A DNA stretch of 64,000 nucleotides from Flavobacterium geliluteum. Lineage in GTDB: Bacteria > Bacteroidota > Bacteroidia > Flavobacteriales > Flavobacteriaceae. The notes beneath the pieces are model-generated. The model was not told the DNA's origin, ran no database searches, and saw only the letters and a program-made list of their open reading frames with translations. The position numbers were made by a program, and so were the translations under genes. The DNA is taken from the NCBI RefSeq assembly GCF_017948595.1, contig NZ_JAGFBV010000027.1, positions 1-64,000 on the forward strand, given 5' to 3'. This document shows, piece after piece, positions 15,414 through 24,359 of this stretch. Position 1 is the stretch's first letter, and each line of letters begins with the position of its first letter.

Positions 15414-16124
15414 ATGGATACAACAGTTGCAACTTCCTTAATAGATAAAACAAAAGATTTTTCGTTAGAAGAGACTTTGTTTTTTTTGTCTAATGAATAT
15501 AAGGGAAAAGTCGTTTTCTCGACTTCTTTTGGGCAAGAAGATCAGGTAATTACAGATTTTATTGCGAAAAGTAATTCGGATATTACCATTTTTACTTTGG
15601 ACACGGGAAGATTATTTCAGGAAACTTATGATGTTTTTCACAAAACATTAAAAAAATACAAAAAGCAAATCGAGGTTTATTTTCCGGAAGCAGCGGTGGT
15701 TGAAAATTTACTGAAACAAAAAGGACCTAATAGTTTTTATGAATCGGTAGAGAATAGAAAAGAGTGCTGTTTTATTCGAAAAGTAGTGCCGCTACGAAAA
15801 GCTTTAGCTGGAAATTCGGTGTGGATTACAGGTTTAAGAGCCGAACAATCAGAAAACAGAAACGATTTACAGTTATTTGAATACGATGGAAATTTCGAAA
15901 TAATAAAATTTAATCCTTTGCTTAAATGGTCGTTGGCGGAGGTCGAAACATATTTGCAAGAAAATAATGTTCCTCAAAATGCCTTGCACAAACAAGGATT
16001 TGTAAGCATTGGTTGCGCACCTTGTACAAGAGCGATTCTCCCAGGTGAGGATATTAGAGCGGGAAGATGGTGGTGGGAGTCAAGCCATAAAGAATGTGGT
16101 TTGCATGGAGCCAAGAAAGAGTAA
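15414..16124 (+). CDS. cysH: Assimilatory adenylyl-sulfate (APS) reductase
   Basis: Reduces APS to sulfite. The 236-aa PP-loop protein has the FSTSFGQEDQVI nucleotide region near residues 38-49. It also has both cysteine pairs that bind the [4Fe-4S] cluster in APS reductases: ECCFIRK near 119 and GCAPC near 201-205, followed by the catalytic KECGLH at the C-terminus. These pairs are absent from PAPS-specific enzymes. The window has no cysC (APS kinase), which agrees with direct APS reduction. It heads the cys operon. Confidence 0.93.
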   Translation: MDTTVATSLIDKTKDFSLEETLFFLSNEYKGKVVFSTSFGQEDQVITDFIAKSNSDITIFTLDTGRLFQETYDVFHKTLKKYKKQIEVYFPEAAVVENLLKQKGPNSFYESVENRKECCFIRKVVPLRKALAGNSVWITGLRAEQSENRNDLQLFEYDGNFEIIKFNPLLKWSLAEVETYLQENNVPQNALHKQGFVSIGCAPCTRAILPGEDIRAGRWWWESSHKECGLHGAKKE

Positions 16125-16260
16125 AAAGAGAATAGAATAAAGAATCAAGATAATAAAATAGTAGCGGAGAGATTTAGATCAGCAGAAAAAACCTTACTCG
16201 AGAGCTTTGCTCGAATAGGCGAAGCAAACCTGAAACTTGAAACTTTTTAAACAAATAAAA

Positions 16261-17160
16261 ATGAGTTCAGTATTAAAAACAAATGCTTTAGAGAGTGAAG
16301 CCATATACATTTTCAGAGAAGTAATTTCACAGTTTGACAAACCTGTTTTGCTTTTTTCTGGAGGAAAAGATTCTATAACATTGGTGCGTTTGGCACAAAA
16401 GGCATTTTTTCCGGCAAAAATTCCGTTTCCTCTTTTGCATGTTGATACAGGGCATAATTTTCCTGAAACGATTGCTTTTAGAGATAAATTAGTAGAAGAA
16501 TTAGGATTAGAATTGATTGTTCGAAATGTTCAGGATGCCATTGACGAAGGAAAAGTGGTTGAGGAAACTGGTAAATATTCCAGCAGAAACAGCTTACAGA
16601 CCATAACACTTTTAGATGCTATTGAAGAATTTAAGTTTGATGCTTGTATTGGTGGTGCGCGACGTGATGAGGAAAAAGCAAGAGCTAAAGAACGTATTTT
16701 TTCAGTTCGTGATGATTTTGGTCAGTGGGATGAAAAAAACCAACGCCCTGAATTATTTGATATTTTGAATGGAAAAATAGAAAATGGTCAAAACGTTCGC
16801 GTTTTCCCGATTTCAAACTGGACAGAATTAGATGTTTGGAGTTATATCGAAAAAGAACATATCGAGATTCCATCGATTTATTTTTCACATAAAAGAAAAG
16901 TTTTTTTGAGAGACGGTTTAATTTGGTCGCATTCTCCTTTTGTGTACCAAGAAGAAGACGAACAAATCGAAGAACGAATTGTTCGTTTTAGAACCGTCGG
17001 AGATATGACTTGTACGGCCGCGGTTGATTCTTATGCAGCAACTATTGAGGAAGTAGTGGGAGAAATAAGAGAATCTACTATTTCTGAAAGAGGTGCCAGA
17101 ATTGATGACAAACGTTCTGAAGCCGCGATGGAAAAGAGAAAACAACAAGGATACTTTTAA
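16261..17160 (+). CDS. cysD: Sulfate adenylyltransferase subunit 2
   Basis: Catalytic subunit that makes APS from sulfate and ATP together with the GTPase CysN. The 299-aa protein has the PP-loop SGGKDSITL near 33-41, HVDTGHNFPET, and the conserved C-terminal RTVGDMTCTAAV and SERGARIDDKRSEAAMEKRK blocks. Start ATG 16261 matches the family start; an upstream TTG would add an unlikely 8-residue extension made from the repeat-like AAACTTGAAACTT. It is followed 124 nt later by cysN. Confidence 0.95.
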   Translation: MSSVLKTNALESEAIYIFREVISQFDKPVLLFSGGKDSITLVRLAQKAFFPAKIPFPLLHVDTGHNFPETIAFRDKLVEELGLELIVRNVQDAIDEGKVVEETGKYSSRNSLQTITLLDAIEEFKFDACIGGARRDEEKARAKERIFSVRDDFGQWDEKNQRPELFDILNGKIENGQNVRVFPISNWTELDVWSYIEKEHIEIPSIYFSHKRKVFLRDGLIWSHSPFVYQEEDEQIEERIVRFRTVGDMTCTAAVDSYAATIEEVVGEIRESTISERGARIDDKRSEAAMEKRKQQGYF

Positions 17161-17284
17161 TATTTGTAAAAAGTAAATTGTAAAAAGTAAGAATCACAAA
17201 AAACAAACAGATTTAAATTTTAGTTCAAAGGCAAGCAACTTGAAACCTGAAACAAAAAAAATTAAACCTGAAACAAATATTAAG

Positions 17285-18529
17285 ATGGAAGTTTTAAAAA
17301 TAGCAACAGCAGGAAGTGTAGATGACGGGAAAAGCACTTTGATCGGAAGATTATTGTACGATACAAAATCATTGACTACAGATAAAATCGAAGCAATCGA
17401 AAAAAGCAGCAAAAAAAAAGGATACGATTATCTTGATTTTTCTTTGGCTACTGATGGTTTGGTTGCCGAGAGAGAGCAGGGAATTACGATAGATGTAGCG
17501 CACATTTATTTTTCGACTGCAAAGAAAAGTTATATTATTGCCGATACTCCGGGACACGTAGAATATACCAGAAATATGGTGACAGGAGCCTCTACTTCCC
17601 AGGTTTCTATTATTTTAATTGATGCCAGAAAAGGAGTTATTGAGCAAACGTACCGTCACTTTTTTATCAATAATTTATTAAGAGTAAAAGAGGTAATTGT
17701 TGCCATCAACAAAATGGATTTGGTAGATTATTCGGAAGAAGTTTTCAATAAAATCAAAGCCGATTTTCAGGCTTTAAATGCTAAAAGTACTTTTAAAGAA
17801 CAAAACGTAAGTTACATTCCGTTAAGCGCCATCAATGGTGGAAACGTAGTAGATAAATCTGAAAACATGAAATGGTACGACGGTCAAACCGTTTTAGAAC
17901 ATCTGGAAGGATTGCATTCTTCAGATGTTTTTGAAACAGGTAAGGCACGTTTCCCGGTTCAAACAGTTATTCGTCCCAAAACAGAAGAATATCATGATTT
18001 TAGAGGTTACGCAGGGAAATTATACGGAAATTCAATAAAAGTAGGCGATGCTGTAACCGTTTTGCCTTCTTTAACCGAATCAAAAGTAGCTAAAATTCAT
18101 TTCTTCGATAAAACATTTGACGAAGCCGTTGCAGGTTCTTCGATCACAATCGAATTAGAAAACGATATCAATGTAACAAGAGGCGACATGATCGTAAAAT
18201 CATCAGAATTGCCAAAAATTGAAAAAGAAATTAGTACAACGATTTGTTGGATGGACAGTAAAAAGTTGGTTGCAGGTACAAAATACATTGTACAGCACAA
18301 TACCAACAGCGTTTTAGCAAAAATTGAAGCCATTAAAAATACAATTGCCACAGATTATTCGGGAACTACAGAAGCTTCGCAATTAGCGATCAACGAAATA
18401 GGGGAAGTGAGTATCAAACTCAGTAAACCTTTATATTTTGACGCTTACAACGACAACAAATCAAATGGTGCTTTTATATTAATCGATACAGCAACCAACA
18501 CAACAGCAGGAGTGGGATTCATTCGATAA
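17285..18529 (+). CDS. cysN: Sulfate adenylyltransferase subunit 1 (GTPase)
   Basis: Regulatory GTPase of ATP sulfurylase, driving APS formation. The 414-aa protein has all GTP motifs: GSVDDGKST (G1), DTPGHVEYTRNM (G3) and NKMD (G4), then the elongation-factor-like domains 2 and 3. It ends before any APS-kinase domain, so it is the short CysN form and not a CysNC fusion. Start ATG 17285 is preferred over 17240 because the added residues come from a CCTGAAAC microrepeat. Confidence 0.95.
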   Translation: MEVLKIATAGSVDDGKSTLIGRLLYDTKSLTTDKIEAIEKSSKKKGYDYLDFSLATDGLVAEREQGITIDVAHIYFSTAKKSYIIADTPGHVEYTRNMVTGASTSQVSIILIDARKGVIEQTYRHFFINNLLRVKEVIVAINKMDLVDYSEEVFNKIKADFQALNAKSTFKEQNVSYIPLSAINGGNVVDKSENMKWYDGQTVLEHLEGLHSSDVFETGKARFPVQTVIRPKTEEYHDFRGYAGKLYGNSIKVGDAVTVLPSLTESKVAKIHFFDKTFDEAVAGSSITIELENDINVTRGDMIVKSSELPKIEKEISTTICWMDSKKLVAGTKYIVQHNTNSVLAKIEAIKNTIATDYSGTTEASQLAINEIGEVSIKLSKPLYFDAYNDNKSNGAFILIDTATNTTAGVGFIR

Positions 18530-18531
18530 AT

Positions 18532-18617
18532 GCATTAGGCTTTAAGCAATAAGCCTTAAGCAAAAAACACAAAGTTAAAAAAGCCTAGAGCGTAAAGCTT
18601 AAAGCCTAAAGCGTAAA
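18532..18617. repeat. Intergenic GC(T)TTAAGC-type microrepeats
   Basis: Several degenerate copies of GCTTTAAGC/GCCTTAAGC/GCTTAAAGC lie between cysN and the sulfite reductase gene. A similar cluster occurs at 43060-43090. Confidence 0.5.
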
Positions 18618-18620
18618 AAT

Positions 18621-20711
18621 ATGGAAAGTTTTAGAACAGAAATAGAAAATCCGATTGTACAAAAGGAAATCATCGATTTAGAAAGAAAAATTGCGTTGTT
18701 TCGAGACGGAAAAATCGATGATGAGCGTTTTCGTAGTCTTCGTTTGGCACGTGGTGTTTACGGCCAGCGTCAGGAAGGCGTTCAGATGATTCGTATCAAG
18801 ATTCCGTTTGGAAGAGTTACAAGCGAGCAATTGGTTCGTATTACAAAAGTTTCAGATGAATATTCTACAGGACGTTTGCATATTACAACGCGTCAGGATA
18901 TCCAGATTCACTATGTAAGTTTGGATAGAACTCCTGAACTTTGGGCAGAATTGGCCAAAGACGATGTAACGCTTAGAGAAGCGTGCGGAAACACTGTTCG
19001 TAACATTACAGCAAGCGAATTGGCTGGTGTAGACGTTAACGAGCCCTTCGATGTTTCGCCTTACGCACATGCTTTGTTTCAATATTTGTTAAGGAATCCA
19101 ATTTGTCAGGAAATGGGGCGTAAAGTCAAAATTTCGTTCTCATCCTCAGACGAAGATACCGCTTTGAGCTACTTGCACGATTTAGGATTTATTCCAAAAA
19201 TTATAGACGGCAAAAGAGGTTTTAAAGTAATGTTGGGCGGAGGTTTAGGTTCGCAACCGAGCCATGCCGAATTGCTTTCAGATTTTATTCCGGTAAATCA
19301 GATTATCCCAACGGCAGAAGGCGTTCTAAGAATTTTTGACCGTTATGGAGAAAGAGCCAAAAGATTAAAAGCGCGAATGAAGTTTTTGATAAAAGATATT
19401 GGGCGCGATGCCTTTTTGCAATTGGTTGAAGACGAGAAAAAAGCCTTGGCAGTGCAATCTTACGAGATTGATACTACTGATTTTGATGGGCCTATAGCAT
19501 CTCCATTATTAGAAGCTCCTCAAGTTATCATTGAAGATACAGCAGCATTTGAAGCATGGAAACGATCAAATGTTATTCAACAAAAGCAAGAAGGATATGT
19601 AGCGATCGGCATCAAAGTGGCTTTGGGTGATTTTTACACCGATAAAGCAAGAGCTTTGGCAGCATTAATTAAGAATTATGGTGCAAATGAATTGCGTTTT
19701 TCATTACGCCAAAATATTGTGCTTCGTCATATCAAAGAAGAAAATTTACCTTTCTTTTACCAAGAACTCGCCAAGTTAGATTTTGTAACTTTAGGATACA
19801 ACTCAACTTCAGATATTACAGCATGTCCGGGTACTGATACTTGCAATTTGGGGATTGCAAGCAGTACTGGAATTGCTGTAGAACTAGAAAGGGTTTTGGC
19901 AACAGAATATCCAAAATATAATAACAATCGTGAAATCGAAATTAAAATTAGCGGTTGTATGAATGCTTGTGGGCAGCACAATATGTCTGCTATTGGTTTT
20001 CAGGGAATGTCTATCAATTCAGGAAAATTGGTGGCTCCCGCACTTCAGGTATTGTTAGGAGGAGGTGCTCTAGGAAACGGAAACGGAAGATTTTCTGATA
20101 AAGTAATAAAAATTCCGAGTCGTAGAGGTCCCGATGCATTGCGTTTTATTTTAAATGATTTTGAGTCAAACGCAAACGGAGCTTCATTTCTGGATTATTA
20201 TGATACAAAAGGAGAGAAATATTTTTATGAAATTTTGAAACCTCTTGCAGATGTGACCAACCTTACAGAAGATGATTTTGTAGACTGGGGCAATGCAGAC
20301 AATTATGTAAAAGCAGTAGGAATAGGAGAATGTGCTGGTGTTGTAATCGATTTGGTAGCTACATTATTATTAGAAGCCAAAGAAAAAATCACCCTTGCTC
20401 AGGAATCTTTTGAAGATAAAAAATGGGCAGATGCGATTTATCAGGCGTATGCAGGATTTGTAAACGGAGCAAAAGCTATTTTATTAGCAGAAAACCAAAA
20501 AACAAATCACCATGCGGGAATCGTAGATTTGTTTGATACTGTTTTTATCGAAAGTGGTAAAATTCAATTAAATTCTAGTTTTAAAGAGTTGGTGTATCAA
20601 ATCAATAAAAATGAACCATCAGAAGAATTTGCTAAACAATATATCGCAGCAGCAGTTGTTTTCTTTGATAAAATTGAAACCTTTAGAGCCAAAGATTTAG
20701 CAGATGCTTAA
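18621..20711 (+). CDS. Siroheme sulfite (nitrite) reductase with HEPN-like C-terminal extension
   Basis: Reduces sulfite to sulfide with six electrons, probably from ferredoxin. The 696-aa protein has the two tandem NirA/Sir half-domains and the four siroheme-[4Fe-4S] cysteines C402 and C408 (ACPGTDTC), C446 and C450 (SGCMNAC). Core enzymes are 500-580 aa. Here residues of about 585-696 form an added all-helical domain whose text (WADAIYQAYAGFVNGAKAIL, then HHAGIVDLF) resembles HEPN domains. It lacks the RxxxxH motif of HEPN nucleases, so a binding or scaffold role is more likely. The cys context favours sulfite over nitrite. Confidence 0.9.
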   Translation: MESFRTEIENPIVQKEIIDLERKIALFRDGKIDDERFRSLRLARGVYGQRQEGVQMIRIKIPFGRVTSEQLVRITKVSDEYSTGRLHITTRQDIQIHYVSLDRTPELWAELAKDDVTLREACGNTVRNITASELAGVDVNEPFDVSPYAHALFQYLLRNPICQEMGRKVKISFSSSDEDTALSYLHDLGFIPKIIDGKRGFKVMLGGGLGSQPSHAELLSDFIPVNQIIPTAEGVLRIFDRYGERAKRLKARMKFLIKDIGRDAFLQLVEDEKKALAVQSYEIDTTDFDGPIASPLLEAPQVIIEDTAAFEAWKRSNVIQQKQEGYVAIGIKVALGDFYTDKARALAALIKNYGANELRFSLRQNIVLRHIKEENLPFFYQELAKLDFVTLGYNSTSDITACPGTDTCNLGIASSTGIAVELERVLATEYPKYNNNREIEIKISGCMNACGQHNMSAIGFQGMSINSGKLVAPALQVLLGGGALGNGNGRFSDKVIKIPSRRGPDALRFILNDFESNANGASFLDYYDTKGEKYFYEILKPLADVTNLTEDDFVDWGNADNYVKAVGIGECAGVVIDLVATLLLEAKEKITLAQESFEDKKWADAIYQAYAGFVNGAKAILLAENQKTNHHAGIVDLFDTVFIESGKIQLNSSFKELVYQINKNEPSEEFAKQYIAAAVVFFDKIETFRAKDLADA

Positions 20712-21480
20712 GACAGTAAAACCCAAAGTAACTTTAGTGGGAGCAGGTCCCGGTGATCCAGATTTGCTGACATTAAAAGCGGTAAAAGCACTTGCTTTGG
20801 CCAATGTGGTTTTGTATGATGCTTTGGCAAACGAACAAATATTGGCATACGCTCCCAAAAAAGCGATCAAAATTTTTGTTGGAAAAAAAATAGGGAATCA
20901 CGCTTACTCGCAAGACCAAATCAATCAGTTGATTGTTGATAATGCGTTAACGTACGGAAATGTAGTGCGTTTAAAAGGAGGTGACCCTTTTATTTTTGGG
21001 CGTGGAAGTGAAGAGATAGAATATGTAGAAAGTTTCGGAATTGAAACGGTTGTTATACCCGGAATTTCATCAGTAGTGGCGGTACCAGCGAGTCAGGGAA
21101 TTTCGATTACAAAAAGAGGTGTTTCAGAAAGTTTTTGGGCCATTACAGGCACAACTTCTGATAGAAAATTATCTTCAGATGTTGCTTTGGCGGCACAATC
21201 ATCTGCGACTGTTGTAATTTTGATGGGAATGCATAAATTACCTCAAATTATCGAATTATTTCAAAAAGAAAATAAAGGAAAATTACCTGTTGCGATCATT
21301 CAAAACGGAACGACCTCTGAAGAAAAAGTAGGCGTTGGAACAGTCAATTCGATTCTGGATATTGTAAAAGAGCAAAAACTGAGTTCACCTGCGATTATCG
21401 TTTTGGGAGAAGTAGTTCGCAAAAGCAATAAATTAAAAGGATTTTACGAAGAATTTCTATCAAAGGAAATTATTCGATAA
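20704..21480 (+). CDS. cobA: Uroporphyrinogen-III C-methyltransferase
   Basis: Methylates uroporphyrinogen III twice with SAM to give precorrin-2, the first step of siroheme synthesis for the sulfite reductase just upstream. The 258-aa tetrapyrrole methylase shows the glycine-rich VGAGPGDPDLLT start, VRLKGGDPFIFGRG and GITSxxAVPA-like GISSVVAVPASQG. It overlaps the previous gene by 8 bp, indicating translational coupling. It is the single-domain SUMT rather than full CysG. Confidence 0.93.
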   Translation: MLKTVKPKVTLVGAGPGDPDLLTLKAVKALALANVVLYDALANEQILAYAPKKAIKIFVGKKIGNHAYSQDQINQLIVDNALTYGNVVRLKGGDPFIFGRGSEEIEYVESFGIETVVIPGISSVVAVPASQGISITKRGVSESFWAITGTTSDRKLSSDVALAAQSSATVVILMGMHKLPQIIELFQKENKGKLPVAIIQNGTTSEEKVGVGTVNSILDIVKEQKLSSPAIIVLGEVVRKSNKLKGFYEEFLSKEIIR

Positions 21481-21522
21481 AATAAAAATCATCTATTTTT
21501 GGTGAGATGAAAATAAATTAAA

Positions 21523-22104
21523 ATGGAACAAAACGAATTATATCCTGTGTTTTTAAAACTGCACAATCTAAAGGTATTGATTGTCGGCGGTGGAAATGTA
21601 GGATTAGAAAAGCTTTCTTTTTTATTAAAGTCGAGTCCAAATGCCAATGTTGAGGTTGTGGCACCGCATTTTCATCTCGAAATTAAGGTTCTGGCAGAAA
21701 ACCATCCGTCAGTTACCTTAACCGAAGCAAAATTCAAGAAAAAGATGCTCAAAAAGCGCCACATGGTTATCGCTTGTACGGATGATTTAAAAGTGAATAA
21801 AAGAGTATTCGATCTATGCCGAAAGCGCTATTTGATTTGTAATATTGCCGATACGCCAGATTTGTGTGATTATTACTTGGGCGGAATCGTAACCAAGGGA
21901 AATGTAAAAATCGCCATTTCGACCAACGGAAAATCACCAACAACCGCCAAAAGATTGCGAGAGTTTTTTGAAGAAGTGATTCCCGAAGATATTAATCAAA
22001 TGGTAGGAAACCTTAATGAATACAGAAAAACATTAAAAGGTGACTTTGAGGATAAGGTAAAAAAGATGAATGAAATTACCGCTTCGCTTAAAAATAAAGA
22101 GTAA
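21523..22104 (+). CDS. Precorrin-2 dehydrogenase / sirohydrochlorin ferrochelatase
   Basis: Completes siroheme synthesis: NAD-dependent oxidation of precorrin-2 and iron insertion. The 193-aa protein corresponds to the CysG N-terminal (Met8-like) domain, with the NAD loop VLIVGGGNVGLEKLSFLL near 17-34, the conserved NIADTPDLCDYYLGG and the STNGKSPTTAKRLREFFE block. With cobA it replaces a fused CysG. It belongs to the cys operon by distance and role. Confidence 0.92.
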   Translation: MEQNELYPVFLKLHNLKVLIVGGGNVGLEKLSFLLKSSPNANVEVVAPHFHLEIKVLAENHPSVTLTEAKFKKKMLKKRHMVIACTDDLKVNKRVFDLCRKRYLICNIADTPDLCDYYLGGIVTKGNVKIAISTNGKSPTTAKRLREFFEEVIPEDINQMVGNLNEYRKTLKGDFEDKVKKMNEITASLKNKE

Positions 22105-22198
22105 AAAACGAAAAGAAAAGGAATGATAAAAATCATAGAAATTAGAATAAATTATTCGTTTCTTTGTATTATTAAGAATGATTATAAACAACAACATA

Positions 22199-23251
22199 AT
22201 GATTAAAACAGATATACTTATAATTGGAGCAGGACCAACTGGTTTATTTGCTGTATTCGAGGCAGGATTATTAAAATTAAAATGCCATATTTTAGATGCG
22301 TTGCCACAAGCAGGCGGGCAACTATCAGAATTATATCCTAAAAAACCTATTTATGATATTCCTGGATTTCCAGAAGTATTAGCAGGAGATTTAATAGACA
22401 ATTTACAAGAGCAAATTAAACAGTTTGAGCCTGGTTATACTTTAGGAGAACGTGCTGAAACTATCGAAAAACAAGAAGACGGAAGTTTTATTGTTACGTC
22501 AAACAAAGGTACCAAATTTCATGCGCCAGTGATTGCTATTGCGGGAGGTTTAGGAAGTTTTGAACCACGTAAACCACTGATTGAAGATATTGAGTTTTAT
22601 GAAAATAAAGGAGTAAAATATTTTATCAAAAATCCGGAGAAATTTAGAGACAAAAGAGTCGTGATTGCTGGTGGTGGAGATTCTGCATTAGACTGGAGTA
22701 TTTTCCTGGCAAATGTAGCTTCAGAAGTAACTTTAATTCATCGTAGAAACGAATTTAGAGGTGCTTTAGACTCTGTAGAAAAAGTACAGGAATTAAAAAC
22801 AGCGGGAAAAATCAAGCTCATTACTCCAGCAGAAGTAATCGGAATTGATGGTGCTGAACACGTTGAATCTTTAATAATTGAAGAAAACGGAGCTCAACGC
22901 AAGATCGAAACAGATTTCTTTATTCCGCTTTTCGGACTAACACCAAAATTAGGTCCAATTGGTGACTGGGGATTAGAGATTGAGAAAAATGCTATTAAGG
23001 TAAATAATGCCTTAGACTACCAAACCAATATTCCAGGAATCTTTGCTATTGGTGATGTTAATACGTATCCTGGAAAATTAAAATTAATTCTTTGCGGATT
23101 CCACGAAGCAACCTTAATGTGTCAGGCGGCTTATCAAATCATCAATCCGGGCAAAAAATATGTATTGAAATATACAACAGTTTCGGGTGTAGACGGTTTC
23201 GACGGAACTAGAAAAGAAGCACCAAAAGCGGTTGTGAAAGCGATTGTCTAA
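22199..23251 (+). CDS. Thioredoxin-reductase-like ferredoxin-NADP+ reductase
   Basis: Flavoprotein of 350 aa with the FAD loop IIGAGPTGLFAVFEAG at the N-terminus and the NADPH loop VVIAGGGDSALDW near 160. It lacks the CxxC of thioredoxin reductase, as in the homodimeric TrxR-like FNRs of Firmicutes, Chlorobi and Bacteroidota. At the end of a cys operon with a ferredoxin-type sulfite reductase, it likely supplies reduced ferredoxin. ATG 22199 (MIKTDILIIG) matches family starts; ATG 22178 would add seven residues. Confidence 0.88.
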   Translation: MIKTDILIIGAGPTGLFAVFEAGLLKLKCHILDALPQAGGQLSELYPKKPIYDIPGFPEVLAGDLIDNLQEQIKQFEPGYTLGERAETIEKQEDGSFIVTSNKGTKFHAPVIAIAGGLGSFEPRKPLIEDIEFYENKGVKYFIKNPEKFRDKRVVIAGGGDSALDWSIFLANVASEVTLIHRRNEFRGALDSVEKVQELKTAGKIKLITPAEVIGIDGAEHVESLIIEENGAQRKIETDFFIPLFGLTPKLGPIGDWGLEIEKNAIKVNNALDYQTNIPGIFAIGDVNTYPGKLKLILCGFHEATLMCQAAYQIINPGKKYVLKYTTVSGVDGFDGTRKEAPKAVVKAIV

Positions 23252-23270
23252 GTTGCTGAGATTTTTATAT

Positions 23271-23307
23271 AAGGCTCAAACTTGTAATATAGTTTGGGCT
23301 TTTTTTA
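23271..23307 (+). terminator. Terminator after the ferredoxin-NADP reductase
   Basis: GCTCAAACT (23274-23282) pairs with AGTTTGGGC (23291-23299) with one G-U, followed by a T run. It closes the sulfur operon. Confidence 0.8.
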
Positions 23308-23311
23308 TTCG

Positions 23312-23319
23312 TATCTTTG
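23312..23319 (+). promoter_or_regulatory. Promoter of the toxin-antitoxin pair (TATCTTTG)
   Basis: An exact TAnnTTTG box lies 23 nt before the antitoxin ATG at 23342. Confidence 0.55.
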
Positions 23320-23341
23320 TAATATATAAATTTTAATTATC

Positions 23342-23563
23342 ATGGATTTAGAAGCTAGAAAGTATCAGTTTATTCAACAATTGGTTAAGGTCGATGACGA
23401 GAGTGTTTTAGAAAAATTGGAACTGGTTTTGAAAGCTAATCAAGGAGATTGGTTTGATGAATTATCGGAATCGGAACAAATTGAAATTCAAATTGGATTA
23501 GATCAGGCTGAAAAAGGCGAATTTACAAGTAATGAAGATGTTATGAAAAGATTTTCAAAATGA
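23342..23563 (+). CDS. Probable type II antitoxin
   Basis: A 73-aa acidic, helical protein ending LSESEQIEIQIGLDQAEKGEFTSNEDVMKRFSK. This tail, with its E/D-rich helix and a final VMKRF, is typical of antitoxins paired with ParE/RelE toxins. The remnant of such a toxin overlaps its stop codon (ATGA). Because the toxin is frameshifted, the antitoxin may now be an orphan. The call rests on size, composition and partner, not on a named family. Confidence 0.7.
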   Translation: MDLEARKYQFIQQLVKVDDESVLEKLELVLKANQGDWFDELSESEQIEIQIGLDQAEKGEFTSNEDVMKRFSK

Positions 23564-23854
23564 CATTAAAAATTCATTTGGACTTCACAAGCTGTAAAAG
23601 GTTTTAATAAGGTCATTGATTATTTAGAAGCGAAATGGACGACAAAAGAAATTTTAAACTTAGAAAATAAAATCCAACAGGTTATCAATCAAATTAATTT
23701 TAATCCGGAACAATTTCCAAAATCTAAAAAAAGCGAATCCTTATACAAAGCCATTGTAGATAAAAATAATTATCTAGTTTACAAGTTAAATAAAGAGTCT
23801 AAAATTGTTGAAATCATCAACTTTAGAGGAACAAAGCAAAGAACTAAACATTAG
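23560..23854 (+). pseudogene. ParE/RelE-type toxin, disrupted by a 1-nt frameshift near its start
   Basis: The ATG at 23560 overlaps the antitoxin stop but reads only 15 codons (MTLKIHLDFTSCKRF) to a TAA. Shifting frame by one base at about 23575 restores a 90-odd residue ParE/RelE-like protein that reads IWTSQAVKGFNKVIDYLEAK early on and ends VEIINFRGTKQRTKH at 23854. Removing the C at 23575 gives MTLKIIWTSQ, the usual family start. It is either a real inactivating insertion or a sequencing error. Confidence 0.75.
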
Positions 23855-23963
23855 CTTTATTTAAACTCAGAATCTTAGCAGCTAATCCTCTTAGAACCTT
23901 AAAAAAAACTTGCAATTGTAAACGCTATGTCTTTACTTTGCACTGTTCTTAAAATTATTGAAA

Positions 23964-24073
23964 GTTATCACGAAAGGCGGAGGGAAAGACCCAATGAAAC
24001 CTTAGCAACCCTTTATCATAAAGAAGGTGCTACATTCTACTTTATACTATTCTTAGTATCAAAGATAGATAAC
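23964..24073 (+). promoter_or_regulatory. SAM-I (S-box) riboswitch of the split metH locus
   Basis: Shows GTTATC/GATAAC as P1, GGAGGGAAAGACCC, AATGAAACCTTAGCAACCC, AAGAAGGTGCTACATTC, a TACTA...TAGTA hairpin and AAAGATAGATAAC, all as in S-box RNAs. A near-consensus -7 box (TACTTTG) ends at 23940. No T-tailed terminator is evident in the 286 nt to metH, so the mode of control is not clear. Confidence 0.92.
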
Positions 24074-24172
24074 ACAAATACATCAAGTATTTCTCAAAAC
24101 TCTTCCTGACAACGTATACTATTTTTTACTGAATAAACTTCAGTATCAAGAGCGAATCATTGGCGCATTTTT

Positions 24173-24244
24173 GCTGTCATCGTTCCCGCTTTCGCCTATA
24201 TCTCTCCATTTTATTGCGAGGATACCGGCTCAATCGGGGCTAAT
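24173..24244. repeat. Degenerate intergenic repeat in the metH leader
   Basis: Contains GCTGTCATCGTTCCCGCTTT and GGATACCGGCTCAATCGGGG, echoing the conserved ends of the hairpin repeats at 44825 and 53431. Apart from the riboswitch and this repeat, nothing was recognised in 23855-24359. Confidence 0.45.
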
Positions 24245-24359
24245 TAGCTTTCAATAGTGAATTTTTGGAATTAAAGTAAATCAAAAATCGGAAAATATAA
24301 TTAAATAAAAACTTAGCATCTCAGAATCTCAGTGCCTTAGCAGCTAAAAGAAAAAAAAT

